This document shows, piece by piece, positions 1 through 10,809 of a stretch of DNA of 64,000 bases. Origin of the DNA: Panagrolaimus kolymaensis (taxonomy: Eukaryota > Nematoda > Chromadorea > Rhabditida > Panagrolaimidae); NCBI GenBank assembly GCA_028622995.1, contig JAJQJQ010000009.1, positions 5,084,001-5,148,000 of the forward strand. The letters run 5' to 3'. Below the pieces are notes generated by a model. It saw nothing but the letters and a program-made list of their open reading frames with translations, was not told the DNA's origin and made no database searches. A program made the position numbers and the translations under genes. Each line of letters opens with the position of its first letter. Within the stretch, counting starts at the first letter, position 1.

Positions 1-769
1 AACCATTTTATTGCTGGAAAATATGGCGAAGTTGCTTTTGGAAAGAGAAAAGAGAAAATTGCTTTTCAAACTTTCCGCCATTGGCGTTGATGCGCCTTTA
101 GCCAGGTCGGGCAACTTTTCACACTTTTTTCACAGCGTCGGGCAAGTGAGGGCTCACCTAAAATTCAAACAAATAACTTTTGTGTGTGTCAAAAATTTTA
201 ACATCTTCCACATTCAGCAAGCTTTTTGTATTTTAGTTGTATGATTTATTAATCAATAGCTTGAAGCATTTATTAAAATCTTACATTTTTTGTAATCAAA
301 AATCGAATTGATGAAATCTTTTCCATTGACTCTATTGTTGTTTTAAAAAAGGTTGAATGGGTTTCAGTTATAAACTGAACTCAATAAAAGAGGTTGTTCC
401 ATTTTTTTGGCAGCATTCAATGCATAAATATTGTTTGCAAATACTAATGCTAATAATACTAACATACTTCACTTTTATATGATCACCTTCTTCTCAAATA
501 TTAAACTTTTATTCTTATCTTAGATTATTCTTATGCTTTTAAAGCATCCTTCATAGCTAAAGAATATCCTCCTGCTCCTTTAATTTACACTTACATAGTG
601 TTTGGTACTAGCAATGATTTTAGTACTTTTTTTCAGAGTCGTGATCCAATTTTTTACTTTTTCAAACCAACCCATGAACGAATATCCCAAACTTACAGCA
701 CGTTTAAAATGACTCCGTTCTAAGTTTACCATTTTAGTAAGTTAAAAGTTGTTGATCTCTTTTATTTTG
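1..769. other. intergenic, no gene seen
   Basis: AT-rich sequence. A 77-codon open frame at the left end has no start context, splice signals or protein-like composition that I trust. Around positions 100-150 the 9-mer GTCGGGCAA occurs twice. I see nothing else. Confidence 0.5.
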
Positions 770-1202
770 CAGCAGAAATTTTCTATTGGTGAGTATGGCG
801 ACTCGGCATCACTCTTTCTTGCGCAACGAGGTAATCGTAAAACTACCACCGTGGTTGAATGCGCTCATCAGATAACTAAAATATAAAAAGGACAGGTTTT
901 TGTTAACATTCATACAGATTACTGATATCATTCCGGTTGCTGCTGCAAACCTTCGCAAAATTGACTATAAACATGCTTTCTCAGAGATGAATGAATTAAC
1001 TCTAGAATAAGTAACTACCATCACTGCATTGATTTAAAGAGCCTACAACAAGTCCACAGATATTACAAATTCTTTCATTTAAAAGATTACAAAATAACTA
1101 CAAACAATTAACTTTATTAACTAAATCAGATATTTTTATGAAAACTATTATAAGGATTGATGTTATTCAAAAATCGGAGCCAAAGGTTCATTGAAGCACC
1201 AT
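770..1202 (-). repeat. 430-bp direct repeat, copy 1 (3' end fragment of the gene at 5.4-6.9 kb)
   Basis: This segment matches 4992-5423 over its whole length, at roughly 85-90% by eye. On the minus strand it starts exactly with the sequence of the last coding exon of the gene at 5384-6939 (codons for W-C-F-N-E-P and so on, then TAA). It continues through that gene's 3' UTR and beyond. In copy 1 the splice acceptor that precedes the exon in copy 2 is absent, because the sequence before the shared exon is different. It is therefore a partial gene copy without upstream exons. The homology start coincides with the exon boundary, which may be chance or may reflect an RNA-mediated origin. Confidence 0.75.
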
Positions 1203-1475
1203 ATAAAGGGTATAAGGATTTAGCATCTGAAATGTGTTTTGTGTACATTATGCTTTCCGTTTGATGAAAGTTAGAGCTTAAAAAGTGTAATGATCCGCTT
1301 TTTTGGAATCATTGTTAGCCAATCGAATTTATGATAATAATAAAAAATTTAAAAAAAGACAAGTAAAGAGCCTCCCTAGGGAGGCGAACCTGCTTGTTCG
1401 AAAAATAAATAAAAAATACAGAAAAATAAATAAATTATAAAACAGCGATGAAAGTTTAAAAGTTTTTTTCTTCTT

Positions 1476-2498
1476 CTAAGTCTTCGGAAATTCATCATCG
1501 CTTGGCCCTTTAAGATAAGGTTTAGCTGCTGCAGGAGATTTCCAAAAAAAAGTTTTCGTTGTTACATTGGTAATAAACTTTTTTTCAGTTTCATCTGTAA
1601 TAGGTGGAGCAAAAGATATATGGAATGGAAATCCGGGAGTTCCATGTTTCTAAAAACTTATTTTGTAAATAATTTAAAAAAAATATATTTTAAAAAACCT
1701 TTAAAAATTCAAAAAATTCATTTTCATCCAATAAATTATCAATTTGATATGAATGAAATTCTTTAAATTTTTGTTTTCGATTCATGGAGCAAAGCTTTTG
1801 CAAGGTAAATGGGGAAACATGAGAGGATCCAAGCCTGAAAAAAATAAATAAAGAATTGATTTTTATAAAGAGTTCTTGGGTTTAAAAAATATATATACAT
1901 AGTTTACTTACTTAAATTTAACAGCATTTGGAACTGCTGCAATGATGTTTTCAACAGCCAAATGGTTTCCATTTGAATTAATAACTCCTTTGATTTTTAT
2001 TTCCTCGATGGTTTCTTCTTTCGTTAAAATTTCGAATTCTTTATTCGTTAAAGTATAATTCACGGATAAATTAATGATAGTGCATCGAGTAATTTTAGAG
2101 ATCCACAATGGTAATCTTTGGGGCGAATATGTACAAAAAATTCTTCCTGTAATCCATATATTTTTTATCGGAATAAAATCTTTTGATGGTCTAATCATAA
2201 TTTTAATCAATGGATCCTTTTTGAATTTATCAAAATTATAATACTTCGATTCTTTTCCAATTATATTTAGCTCATATTGATTGAAACTAATAGCTTCATG
2301 TCCTGATGCAGCAGCGTAACTACTGAAAGTTAAATTATCGATAATATGAAAAGGACGTCGATGATAAAAATATTTGCATGATTTATAAAGTTTTTTGAAA
2401 ACTTTTTCATTGGGAGTTTTGAGCAAATAATCGATAAATGATTGATGGAATGGAAAATTTTGGTGAGCAGTGTTCTCAAAATTAATAGCATATGCCAT
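1476..2498 (-). CDS. F-box-like / LRR-type nematode family protein
   Basis: I read three exons (2498-1912, 1834-1699, 1649-1476) with GT-AG junctions and consistent phases, giving about 298 residues. The start MAYAINFENT was preferred over an upstream ATG because it aligns with the start of the neighbouring paralogue at 3743, and because a polypyrimidine tract lies just upstream. The N-terminal part contains QNFPFHQSFIDYLLK and later KSCKYFY, followed by beta-strand-like segments about asparagine and isoleucine residues. This looks like the short F-box-like motif plus degenerate repeats of large nematode families, which may act as substrate receptors of SCF ubiquitin ligases. That role is inference. 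The C-terminus (FWKSPAAAKPYLKGPSDDE) has no match I recognise. Confidence 0.7.
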
Positions 2499-3742
2499 AT
2501 TTGATTGAAGAAAAAAAAAACAATTTATATTACCAAAAAATGCCAACTAAAAAACTAAGAATTAAAGAAAAAATAGCAAACCTAATAAATATGAATGAAA
2601 AAATCAAATAACTATCGATTTTTTCTTGTATAAGAATTGCATAATCTGATTATTGTTAATAAAAAAAAGTATTTAAGGATACCCGGAGAGACATTTTTGG
2701 AATGAAAGACGTCGATATTATGATATTTTGTTTTCAGATTGCCTCAAAAAAAATTTTACCCATGGGACAACGAATAAAGTAAAAAAATTTGGAGTAATCT
2801 TTAGTTTATTGATAAATTTAAAGTTTTATGCTTGGCTATCATACTTTGCGCAAGTTTTTTGTTAACAGGAAAAATTAAATCACTAGATACACTTTAATGT
2901 TAATACACATTACCCTCAACTACCTCATGCCCTTCACGTAAATATGAACCATCCTTAAATTAAAATATTTTTTATAACGTTATAACCCATCAATTAATAG
3001 CAAAAAATCTTCAAAAATGTTTATAACTTTTCTTGTTAATATGTCAATAATGGCATCATATTAATTAAGCGCCAAAAGCCTAAACGTTGCTTGACTCACT
3101 TTTAAGTTTTGCTATTTTTCATTGTTCTTTTCTTCTCTTTATTTTTGCTTGCTGTTTAGTATTTATTTAAAAAAGTCTTGTTGGTTAGTTACATAGTAGT
3201 TTAGTAGTTTACTGTTTCCATCCATTATTTCGGTGGATTTCCGTTGCTGCAATTTTGGCGAATATATTTGTTTACATTGTGGGCATGTACTTTAACTTCT
3301 TTTTTACATTTTATCAAAAGCTTTATTACCATTAAGAATGACACACAACAAGCATTTAAAATTGTCGGCCATCGTTAATTTTGACTGATGAAATTTCGAG
3401 TTGTGCATAATTATTTACGAAATTGGATAAATTAATTGCAAACCACATTGAAAATGAACCAAGGAATTTATTGGAAATATGTTTCACAATTTTTCTTATA
3501 AAGGATGACATTACGTAATGAAAGAAATTTACGAGAGCTATCCTTTTTTTCAAAATTTGCGCCACAAAAATATCTGCGCGAGACAACCATGATTACTATC
3601 ATCAAAAAAATTATTCAAAGTGTCAATTTTATTTCTCTTTTTCCATGCCATTTTTTACTTTATTTTTGCGTTTCGTTTCATTGTATTTGTGATGCTTTTT
3701 GTGCTGACTTGTTTTTACTAATTTTACAAATATTTTAGCAAT
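2499..3742. other. divergent intergenic region between two paralogues
   Basis: About 1.24 kb between the two head-to-head F-box-like genes. It holds AT-rich sequence and short spurious frames. A shared bidirectional promoter is possible, but no defined element is visible. Confidence 0.4.
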
Positions 3743-4619
3743 ATGGCTTTCCCGTTCGATTTGACAAATTTCAGAAATCAAAATTTTCCGTTTCCTGCCG
3801 ATTTGAAGAAAAATTTCTCGAAATGCAATTTTGGCAAATCAAAGATGAAACTTCGTCAAACGTGTAAATTCTTTCAAAAAGTTAATGAACTTTCAATTGT
3901 GGAAAATCTTTATTATGGACACGAAAAAATCTTATATGCAATTGGAAGTGAACTCAATGTACCTGATATTGAACGAATGAGAATAATCGACGTTGTTACA
4001 AACAAAATTGATTGTCGTGTTTTTGATTCTCAAATGATGTCTATTCCAAAAATCAAACGATGTGAAGCCAAAATAGTTTCTCTACCTGAATGTAATCTCT
4101 CTTTGGAAGAATTGTGCTTTTTTACTAAAACTCGTCATGTTAACAAATGGTATGCACCTCGCGCTATTATTCGCAATGTTCGCGGAAACCTTTTTTCTCT
4201 TAATGAGTTGTTATGGCATTTACCTAATGCTGACACTGTTTGGTATGTTTTTTATCATAATTTTTGTTCACAAAAGTTTTTTTCAGTGCTACTGTTCAAG
4301 GTATAAATTCTGCAAGTTCATCTCAAATTTGTTCATTATATACAAAAGTCAAACATTTCTTCCTACACTATCGTGGACCATTAAATGTTGAAGAATTTTG
4401 TGATTATCTCAAGGTATGTTTTTAACTTTCTTTGATTTTTATGACCTTCTTTTTTTATATAAAAAACTCGCACCAAATGCTTCAATTCATTTAACTTTCG
4501 ATGAATTATCAAATGTCCAACTTATGATTCTCTACTATGAAATGAAAGCAAAAATGGATACATGGATCCCTGAAGGTGAAAAACCATTATTTTATATTCA
4601 TGGCACAGTTTTCTGGTAA
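3743..4619 (+). pseudogene. F-box-like family paralogue with a defective last intron
   Basis: The start MAFPFDLTNF and the motif QNFPFP parallel the gene at 1476-2498, and MKLRQTCKFFQK corresponds to its KLYKSCKYFY region. Exon 1 runs 3743-4242 and exon 2 runs 4287-4413, with clean GT-AG borders in phase. A third coding block follows in an open frame to 4619 (KLAPNASIHLTFDEL onward), and the donor AAG|GTATGT is strong. However, no AG dinucleotide occurs between 4414 and 4546, so no canonical acceptor can join exon 3. Reading through the donor stops after three codons. Either the acceptor was lost and the gene is decaying, the protein ends early, or there is a base error in the assembly. The pseudogene label is therefore tentative. 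Confidence 0.55.
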
Positions 4620-4729
4620 TTTTCACTACAATATCTTTTTCACTTTTATGTTCTTCAGTTTTAAATAAATTCGTTTTTTGCTAATTTTTTGTTATAACCT
4701 ATTTTGGCTATTTGTAGCGACGTGCGTGG

Positions 4730-4985
4730 TTAAGCTTGAGGTATTGCTGTTTCGAGATTGAGACGCTTGAGCTTTTGTGTGGCAGCTTCAGATGCACCTT
4801 CTTCTTTTGCGGATTGATCATCGTCGTCTTCATCATCAGAGGTCTTGTTTGGAGTTGAATTTTGAGGTCCTTTAATTGCAACATTGGCTTTGGAAGGTGT
4901 CTGTGTCTTTGAAGTTTTTATGCCTCTTTATGATGACGCTTACGAGGTGGAGATGATGAGGTAGGGGAATGAGACATATGCTTCA
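4730..4985 (-). pseudogene. orphan coding fragment, acidic/basic low-complexity C-terminus
   Basis: On the minus strand a frame reads MSHSPTSSSPPRKRHHKEA and then stops. A second, shifted frame continues as KTSKTQTPSKANVAIKGP, then a DDEDDDDQSAKEEG acidic stretch and KLKRLNLETAIPQA before TAA at 4730. Composition and codon choice in both frames look like the tail of a nuclear protein, but the frames do not join without a shift. A 37-nt GTAAGC...AG segment covers the gap, yet removing it gives the wrong phase. No upstream exons are visible, because the 430-bp repeat begins immediately upstream. It is probably a relic carried along with that repeat. Confidence 0.4.
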
Positions 4986-4991
4986 CGCGAT

Positions 4992-5423
4992 CAGCAGAAA
5001 TTTTCTATTGGTATTAATGACAACTCTGCATCACTTTTTATTAGACAACGAGGTAATTTTTAAATTACCAACATGGTTTAATGCTTTTATCGGACAACAA
5101 AAATACAAAAAGGTTGACTTTTTTTAAGATTCCTAAAGATTACTGATATCATTCCTGCTGCAAACTTTCGCAAAATTGACAATAAATTGACTGAGATGAA
5201 TGAATTCTTTGTTGTCTGGAGAACAGAATAAGTAACTACCATCACTGCATTGATTTAAAGAGTCTACAACAAGTCCACAGATATTACAAATTCTTTCATT
5301 TAAAAGATTACAAAATAATTACAAACAATTAACTTTATTAACTAAATCAGATATTTTAATGAAAACTATTAAAAGGATTGATGTTATTCAAAAATCGGAG
5401 CCAAAGGTTCATTGAAGCACCAT
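4992..5423 (-). repeat. 430-bp direct repeat, copy 2
   Basis: Matches 770-1202. It contains the last coding exon (5423-5384) and the 3' UTR of the adjacent minus-strand gene, then a further 300 bp that is also shared between copies. In the shared part beyond the UTR both strands show short protein-like stretches interrupted by stops, for example plus-strand FSIGEYGDSASLF in copy 1 against FSIGINDNSASLF in copy 2. This suggests a second, degraded coding sequence in the repeat. Confidence 0.75.
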
Positions 5424-6939
5424 CTAAAAAATGAGTTAGTGAGTTCATAGTATTTGTAAGTAAAAGAAGACACACCGCTTTGAAGAATCATCGGTATAAG
5501 ATGAAGAAGGAGAAAATGTACGTTTCATTTGAGTTGAGCGGAAACTGATCCTAGCATTATATTTATGATAGAAAGATCGACGAGTAGGAGTAATTGGAAG
5601 AACGTCTGAAGAACACATATGTGCAGAAAATGACCGTAATGGATGCTTCTGACTCGCAACATTTGCAACACAACCAAGTTGAAACATTCGACCAATTAGT
5701 TTATTAAGATTAGCTGTTTGCTCCTAAAACCACATATAAATGAGAAAAGCTTCATAAAGCATAATCACGTACTTTCTCATCACCAAGAGAGCTTATAAAT
5801 ACTTCACGATCCATTATAATTTCTACAGGTGTAGTATCTACAGTATCACTCCGATAACCAAGAGAGTCGAATAAAACCGCTTGTGGTCCAACTCCAACAA
5901 GATGAGCATAACATGCAACAGTTTTACCAAGTGGTTTACATGAAAGAGCAATAAAATTCATTCGTCGAAGTTTTGTTTTCAAAAATGTCGGAACAGGTCT
6001 AACAAGAGCAAGTAAAGTACGACTTCGTTGAGTGAGCATTTGAAAGCGATGATTCTGAAAAAATGAATGATTTACAAAAGAAAGCAAGTAAAGGGTCAAC
6101 GAGTACTTACTATTCTAGGTTCAAGTTCATTACCAACCAAAAGTTTGCGAAGAGTGTTAGGCGAAGGCCAAATTTGAGGATGAATAGCAACATTAGCAGC
6201 AACTCCATCAGATGCAATAATTAAACCATCATCACGATTTTCTTTAACCAGTAATTCGACAAGAAGAACATTAGTACTCTTTGAAGTATCTGAAAAACTT
6301 TGAATATAATACAATCTAAGAACAAAAACAAGAAAAGAAGAGGCTTTAGTTGACAAGCAAAGTTGCAACAAAGCTTAAAGAACAAACATGTGGATAAGTA
6401 CTAAACAAAAAACAACATTATAATACTAACCGAAGGTCAACCATTCACAATAATAGCCCATATACGATGTAAACGTCCGCCATTTTGATGGAAAATCATA
6501 CGTTAACTTGAATTCAACTTCTGTACCAATTGGAATAGCTGTTGAAAGATTTGCACTACCCAAATGCATTGGAGTCCCATTAATTATTGTATCACGATTA
6601 AAGAAGACAAATACACCATGATCCTTGAATGAACGCGCACAGATGATTCTTCCATAATTTTCAGTGGCTTCAATAACCAATCCTTTTTTCGTTTTCTTTG
6701 TTGCTTCTTTAGGTCTCGAACTTTGAACTGGAGCTGAAAAGAAGTTTATTAGTAGTTATAGCTTTTAGAAATAATGATACATAAAATATCTCTTGGGAAA
6801 ACAGAGCTATCTATGAACCCTTTAAGCGATGCACTTGAAACGTATACTTCCCCAACACCTTAATTAACTTAAAACAAAGCAACTTACCACCACGGTATTC
6901 ATAAAAAAGTCTTCTCGGATTAAAGATGTCTAGATTCAT
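5384..6939 (-). CDS. unrecognised protein with N-terminal cold-shock/S1-like region
   Basis: Six exons (6939-6888, 6733-6431, 6289-6111, 6054-5773, 5723-5476, 5423-5384) join in phase through GT-AG introns to give about 367 residues starting MNLDIFNPRR. After a basic linker (KEATKKTKKG), residues about 33-95 read as GLVIEATENYGRIICA, HGVFVFFNRD and VEFKLTYDF. This order resembles an OB/cold-shock fold (glycine-aromatic-G-hydrophobic, then VFFN) but lacks the classic RNP motifs, so RNA binding is inference. The middle (residues about 170-280) has LLVELLVKEN, a conserved-looking GKTVACYAHLVGVGPQ segment and EVFISSLGDE. The tail is serine-rich (FSPSSSYTDDSSKR). I do not recognise the family. The last exon lies in the 430-bp repeat. 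Confidence 0.7.
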
Positions 6940-7530
6940 TAAAAAACAAAAAATCGTTCAAACAGGAAACAAAGAATAAAAAAAAAGTTTGGAATGAAAA
7001 GTTCAAAAAGAAAAAATGAAAGAAGCGTGCGCGACACGAAAATTTCAAAGCCTCTTCTTTTTCACCGTTGTCATGGAAAGAAAATTACGGTGGATAAAAT
7101 TCAAATATCAAAATTTTTTCTGTAAAGTTTGATTGATTCTCCAATTGTATTTTCACCTTATACTGTTCTTCTTTGATACCTTATTGAATAATGCTTGTAG
7201 GATATATATATAAAAATATTTATTATTAATTTCTATCATTTTTTCTTCTTCAACAAATGTTGTTACTATATATTTTTATGACGCGACAGTTTTGATAATG
7301 GCGAGTAATAATAATTACTGATGCTCAAACTTTTTACTGACATCTTTGTTGTTCAGTGCATTGAAAGTATGTAACAATCTAATGGTGAAGATCCTATCTA
7401 AAATTACGAATGAAGGCAATATTGTTAAAATCTTTTATGCTATGGTATGTGTCTGTCTTTTGTGATATTCACAGGTAAAAACAACTATGGATAAAGGTTT
7501 ATTTACAACAATTTATTCCATTTAAAACTA
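6940..7530. other. intergenic, upstream of the 5.4-6.9 kb gene
   Basis: About 590 bp with a GC-containing patch near 7025-7080 that may be promoter sequence. No gene seen. Confidence 0.4.
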
Positions 7531-8789
7531 TTAATATTTAAAAGTTGCCGTTGTAACAACTTCTTCCACAGTTTTACATCCTTGTTTACTAAACATTGGA
7601 TTTTCTTCAGGTGAATATTCCATTTCATCGGTTATTCTATTTTTTTCTTTATTACTTAATTTTATTTCTGCTTTTTTATCCATTTTATTTTCATTATATT
7701 TTTTGATATAGGCCTCAATGCATTGAAGAACATGGGATCGTTGTAAAGACAAAAATGGAATATAATAATTAATTAATGACTTTCGTACAATTTCAGATTG
7801 ACGTAAACCACTAAATTTTGAGCCATCATTAAAAGCAGCTTCCCGTAAAATTGATTTTATATGTTCGTAACGAAGATCAGTTCGAGCTTTTTGGTTTTCC
7901 ACGATATGATTGTAAAGATGGCCATCAATAATTTTAGTTGCAGAATTACTTAAAAATATAAATATAGCTTTGCGGGAATTGTATCGTCCATAAGTTTTTG
8001 CATCAAAATCAACAAATTCCAGCAAAGAATCAATTACAACTCGAGGAAATTTATCCATTTCATCAAATACAAATACACTATAGGCGCATTCAGTTAAATT
8101 TCCTTTGATCCATGAAACTAAACTTCTCTAAAAAACATGCAAATGTGTTAATATGTTAATTATTCTGACGAATTTTTTTTTGATTTTACAAACAAGCATA
8201 TTTTTGAACTTTTGAGTATAACCAAAATATGTACTTACTGCATATTCTCTAGCTTCTTGTTGATCATCCAAAAGTCTTTCAACTCCAATATATTTATGAT
8301 AATATGGACTTTTTTCTCCACTAACAAAAAGAGTTTTAGCAAGTAAAGAAGTGAGATAAGTTTTTCCAGTTCCTGTTCCACCAAGAAATGCCAAAGCCAA
8401 TGATTTACTCGGATTCCTAAAAATAGAATTTATTTTAAGCAATTTTTTTGTTGTTGTAATTTACTGTAATTCCAAATGTTGTTGAATTGCATGACCAACC
8501 ATAGAATATGCGATATGTTGACCAAAAAAATGTTTGTCTAGTTCCTCATTGAAATTTGTTCCTTTAAATTTTCGAATATTATTTTGAGTTTAAATTCTTA
8601 GTTAATAAACTCACGAAAATTACTCAAATCTTTTATTTCGCCAGAACATTGACGAAAATATCGATACATTATCCATCCTGATAAACTCGTTATTCCAAAA
8701 CCAACTCCCACTGCAGCAATTGTAAATGGTTCAGCTAAAGTATAAGAAACCACAAAATGGAGAATAATTATTAATGGAAATATTTTCAT
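7531..8789 (-). CDS. torsin-family AAA+ ATPase (ER lumen / nuclear envelope)
   Basis: Four exons (8789-8615, 8561-8465, 8416-8239, 8127-7531) give about 348 residues. The N-terminus has a signal-anchor (LIIILHFVVSYTLA) followed by a second hydrophobic run (FTIAAVGVGFGI), as in torsins. Residues 63-74 (NEELDKHFFGQH) match the torsin entry into the AAA domain. Walker A is GGTGTGKT at 103-110 and Walker B is VFVFDEMDKFP at about 168-178. The torsin-specific sensor-2 cysteine motif is G333-C334-K335 in the context MFSKQGCKTVEE. Known torsins carry Asn at the end of Walker A (GKN), whereas this protein has Thr. Torsins need LAP1 or LULL1 for ATP hydrolysis, and a LAP1-like gene lies just upstream on the same strand. 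The acceptor CTTTCAG directly before the ATG suits trans-splicing in an operon. Confidence 0.93.
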
Positions 8790-8979
8790 TGCTGAAAGCT
8801 GCGGGATAAATTAAAAGATATGATAAAATCTAGAAATTTTTAAACTACAAAATAAAGTAAAAAGTAAATACAGAATTGCATAAAAGCATATCCATTAATT
8901 AATTCTTCACATGGTATATTTAAAAAAACTGTTTATTAAAGTTAATAATTAAGGTTATAACGGTTTAAAAAAATGCAAG
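8790..8979 (-). promoter_or_regulatory. operon-like intercistronic region
   Basis: The LAP1-like stop (8980) is followed 43 nt later by AATAAA (minus strand, 8937-8932). About 140 nt further the CTTTCAG acceptor (AG at 8793-8792) sits two bases before the torsin ATG. This poly(A)-signal-to-acceptor spacing is typical of nematode operons, where the downstream message receives a spliced leader. Confidence 0.6.
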
Positions 8980-9887
8980 TTAAAACTCAGTGTTTCTTAG
9001 TTGATTTGATGATGGCAAACACAAAACATTGGCTGTAATTCGAGAAATGATTGGTTCAGTTTGTTCTTCGGAAAGTTCAGCCGATGACCAAACATTCAAG
9101 AGATATCTAAAAGTTTTCGAATAGCCTTATTTTTCTATTATTTTTTTAAATGTTATACTTTCGAACAAAAATTTTACATTCTTTTTTATTCATATTTTTT
9201 TCAGGAAATTTTAGGCCAGAAGCTGTCAAAATTATGGCTGCTTCTTTCGATGGAGCAGTATCAGGATCGACTATTCTTTGAATGGTTAAGGGCACTACGT
9301 CTTTAAGTTTATTGACATCGCTGATGAATATCAAAGTTTTTTCAGTAGATGAAGTTAGGTCCAAATAATCGTTAAATAGTATACTTGAAGACATTTTGGG
9401 GACAACACGGATATCGGAAACATGAATATCGAATTCATCAAAAGTTTGTGATATTTGTTTTTTGAAATGATTTATATCATTTGAATTTTCAGCAGCAACA
9501 AAAAATTTTGCTGGAGCATTTGGACTATCAGGGAATGTTAAATGTTGATGAAGATAAAGAATGGATGGGGCGGAATCATTACCAAATTTTTGAAATATTT
9601 TTTCTTTAAAAGTTAATTTTTCAGTGGAATTATTAACGTTTGATCGCTCATACATCACACCAAGCATAAACATAATTGCTGAATATATTGCAATTTCCCA
9701 AATATAAAAACCGAATCTTTTGGTAAAATCATACTTTGGTTTTGTAGATGGTATCGGTGGATCTTGACTTCTCTCAAATTCATTCTAAATTTTTCTCAAA
9801 TTCAAAAAATAAATAAACATAAGAATTTATATTTACCTCACTACCCTCGTCCTCAATATAAGCACCTTCATCAAGCAATTCTGGCAT
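8980..9887 (-). CDS. LAP1/LULL1-like torsin activator (torsin-1A-interacting protein family)
   Basis: Three exons (9887-9837, 9784-9159, 9106-8980) give about 267 residues. The first 40 residues are acidic and proline-rich. A single transmembrane helix covers residues 41-61 (FGFYIWEIAIYSAIMFML). The rest is a lumenal domain with possible N-glycosylation at NNST. This type II layout is that of LAP1 and LULL1. The lumenal domain reads as a degenerate AAA-like fold: SILYLHQHLTF at the start, EKTLIFISDVNKLKDVVP where a Walker-B-like strand is expected, and EAAIILTASGLKFPE. The C-terminal ISRITANVLCLPSSNQ parallels the human LAP1 tail around the arginine finger (SRIS, R563), making R248 the candidate finger. 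Overall similarity is weak, so the assignment rests on topology, the C-terminal motif and adjacency to torsin. A TTTTTCAG acceptor lies 10 nt before the ATG. Confidence 0.78.
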
Positions 9888-10596
9888 CACTGATTAACTG
9901 AAAAATTTATAATTTTTCAAACAAACAAAAAGAAGTTTCCAAGAACCTCTTTTTATTCAAACAAAAAATTACGTTATGTATAATTTTATACTGAAAAACA
10001 CGCACCTTAAAATAAATGAAACAGCATTTGTATGGATATCGAAGAAAGAAAAAAATGTAACTCAAGCAAAATTGCTGATAAAAGATTTGGGTTTGTTGTG
10101 TAAAATATAAAAAAAAAGACGCATCTAACAAAAAATCGTGGACAAAGCAAGTTATAACTTACAAAAAAATTCACAAATTTCGGCGCAGAGGCAAATTCTT
10201 AAACCTAAAGAGAAAAAAAAACTAAATATTAGATTTAAATAAATGAAAAGAAAGCGATTGATCTTTTAATATTGTTATTATTTATTAAACAATACCTTTT
10301 TTTTCTTCACAATGACGATGTTTTTTCTCTCTTTCATTTAAGTTGTAATAATGTAACGCTTACATGATAGAAAAATTGCTGCATTCAAAATGTGTGTTTG
10401 TGTTTGATAATAAACACCTTACGCGATACAAAAAACCAATTTTTTTCAAACAAACGAGAGAAAAAAATGTGTGTGAAAAAATTGCACGATCAATATTGAT
10501 ATGAAATAAAATCGATTGTGTTTTTTTAACATAAAAAATGTCCAAGGTTAAGAAATCTAATAATTTTTATGGAAAGGTTGATTAACGCTTTTTGTC
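9888..10596. other. intergenic, no gene seen
   Basis: AT-rich. Open frames here are hydrophobic by composition and lack start or splice context. Confidence 0.4.
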
Positions 10597-10743
10597 TTAA
10601 AGGACGCTGGTCATTTGCCCATTTTTTTTTTCAAACTTCCCGGATGATTATAATGCCCCACCAATAACAGGTGTTTGTTGGGTAGTATAATCAATTAGCC
10701 GCGAAGTTTGAAATATAAAGCACAAATGACCAGCGTCCTTTAA
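10597..10743. mobile_element. TTAA-flanked miniature inverted-repeat element
   Basis: A 139-bp element (10601-10739) has 17-bp perfect terminal inverted repeats, AGGACGCTGGTCATTTG. Inner imperfect arms (CAAACTTCCCGG and CGCGAAGTTTG) follow. It is flanked on both sides by TTAA (10597-10600 and 10740-10743). A TTAA duplication is the hallmark of piggyBac-type insertion. There is no coding capacity, so it would be a non-autonomous MITE. Confidence 0.75.
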
Positions 10744-10809
10744 TTAAGAGTGAAAAGAGGCTTTAGAATAATTAAAACTTTCATAATTTTTTTTGCAGGA
10801 AATTAATAA

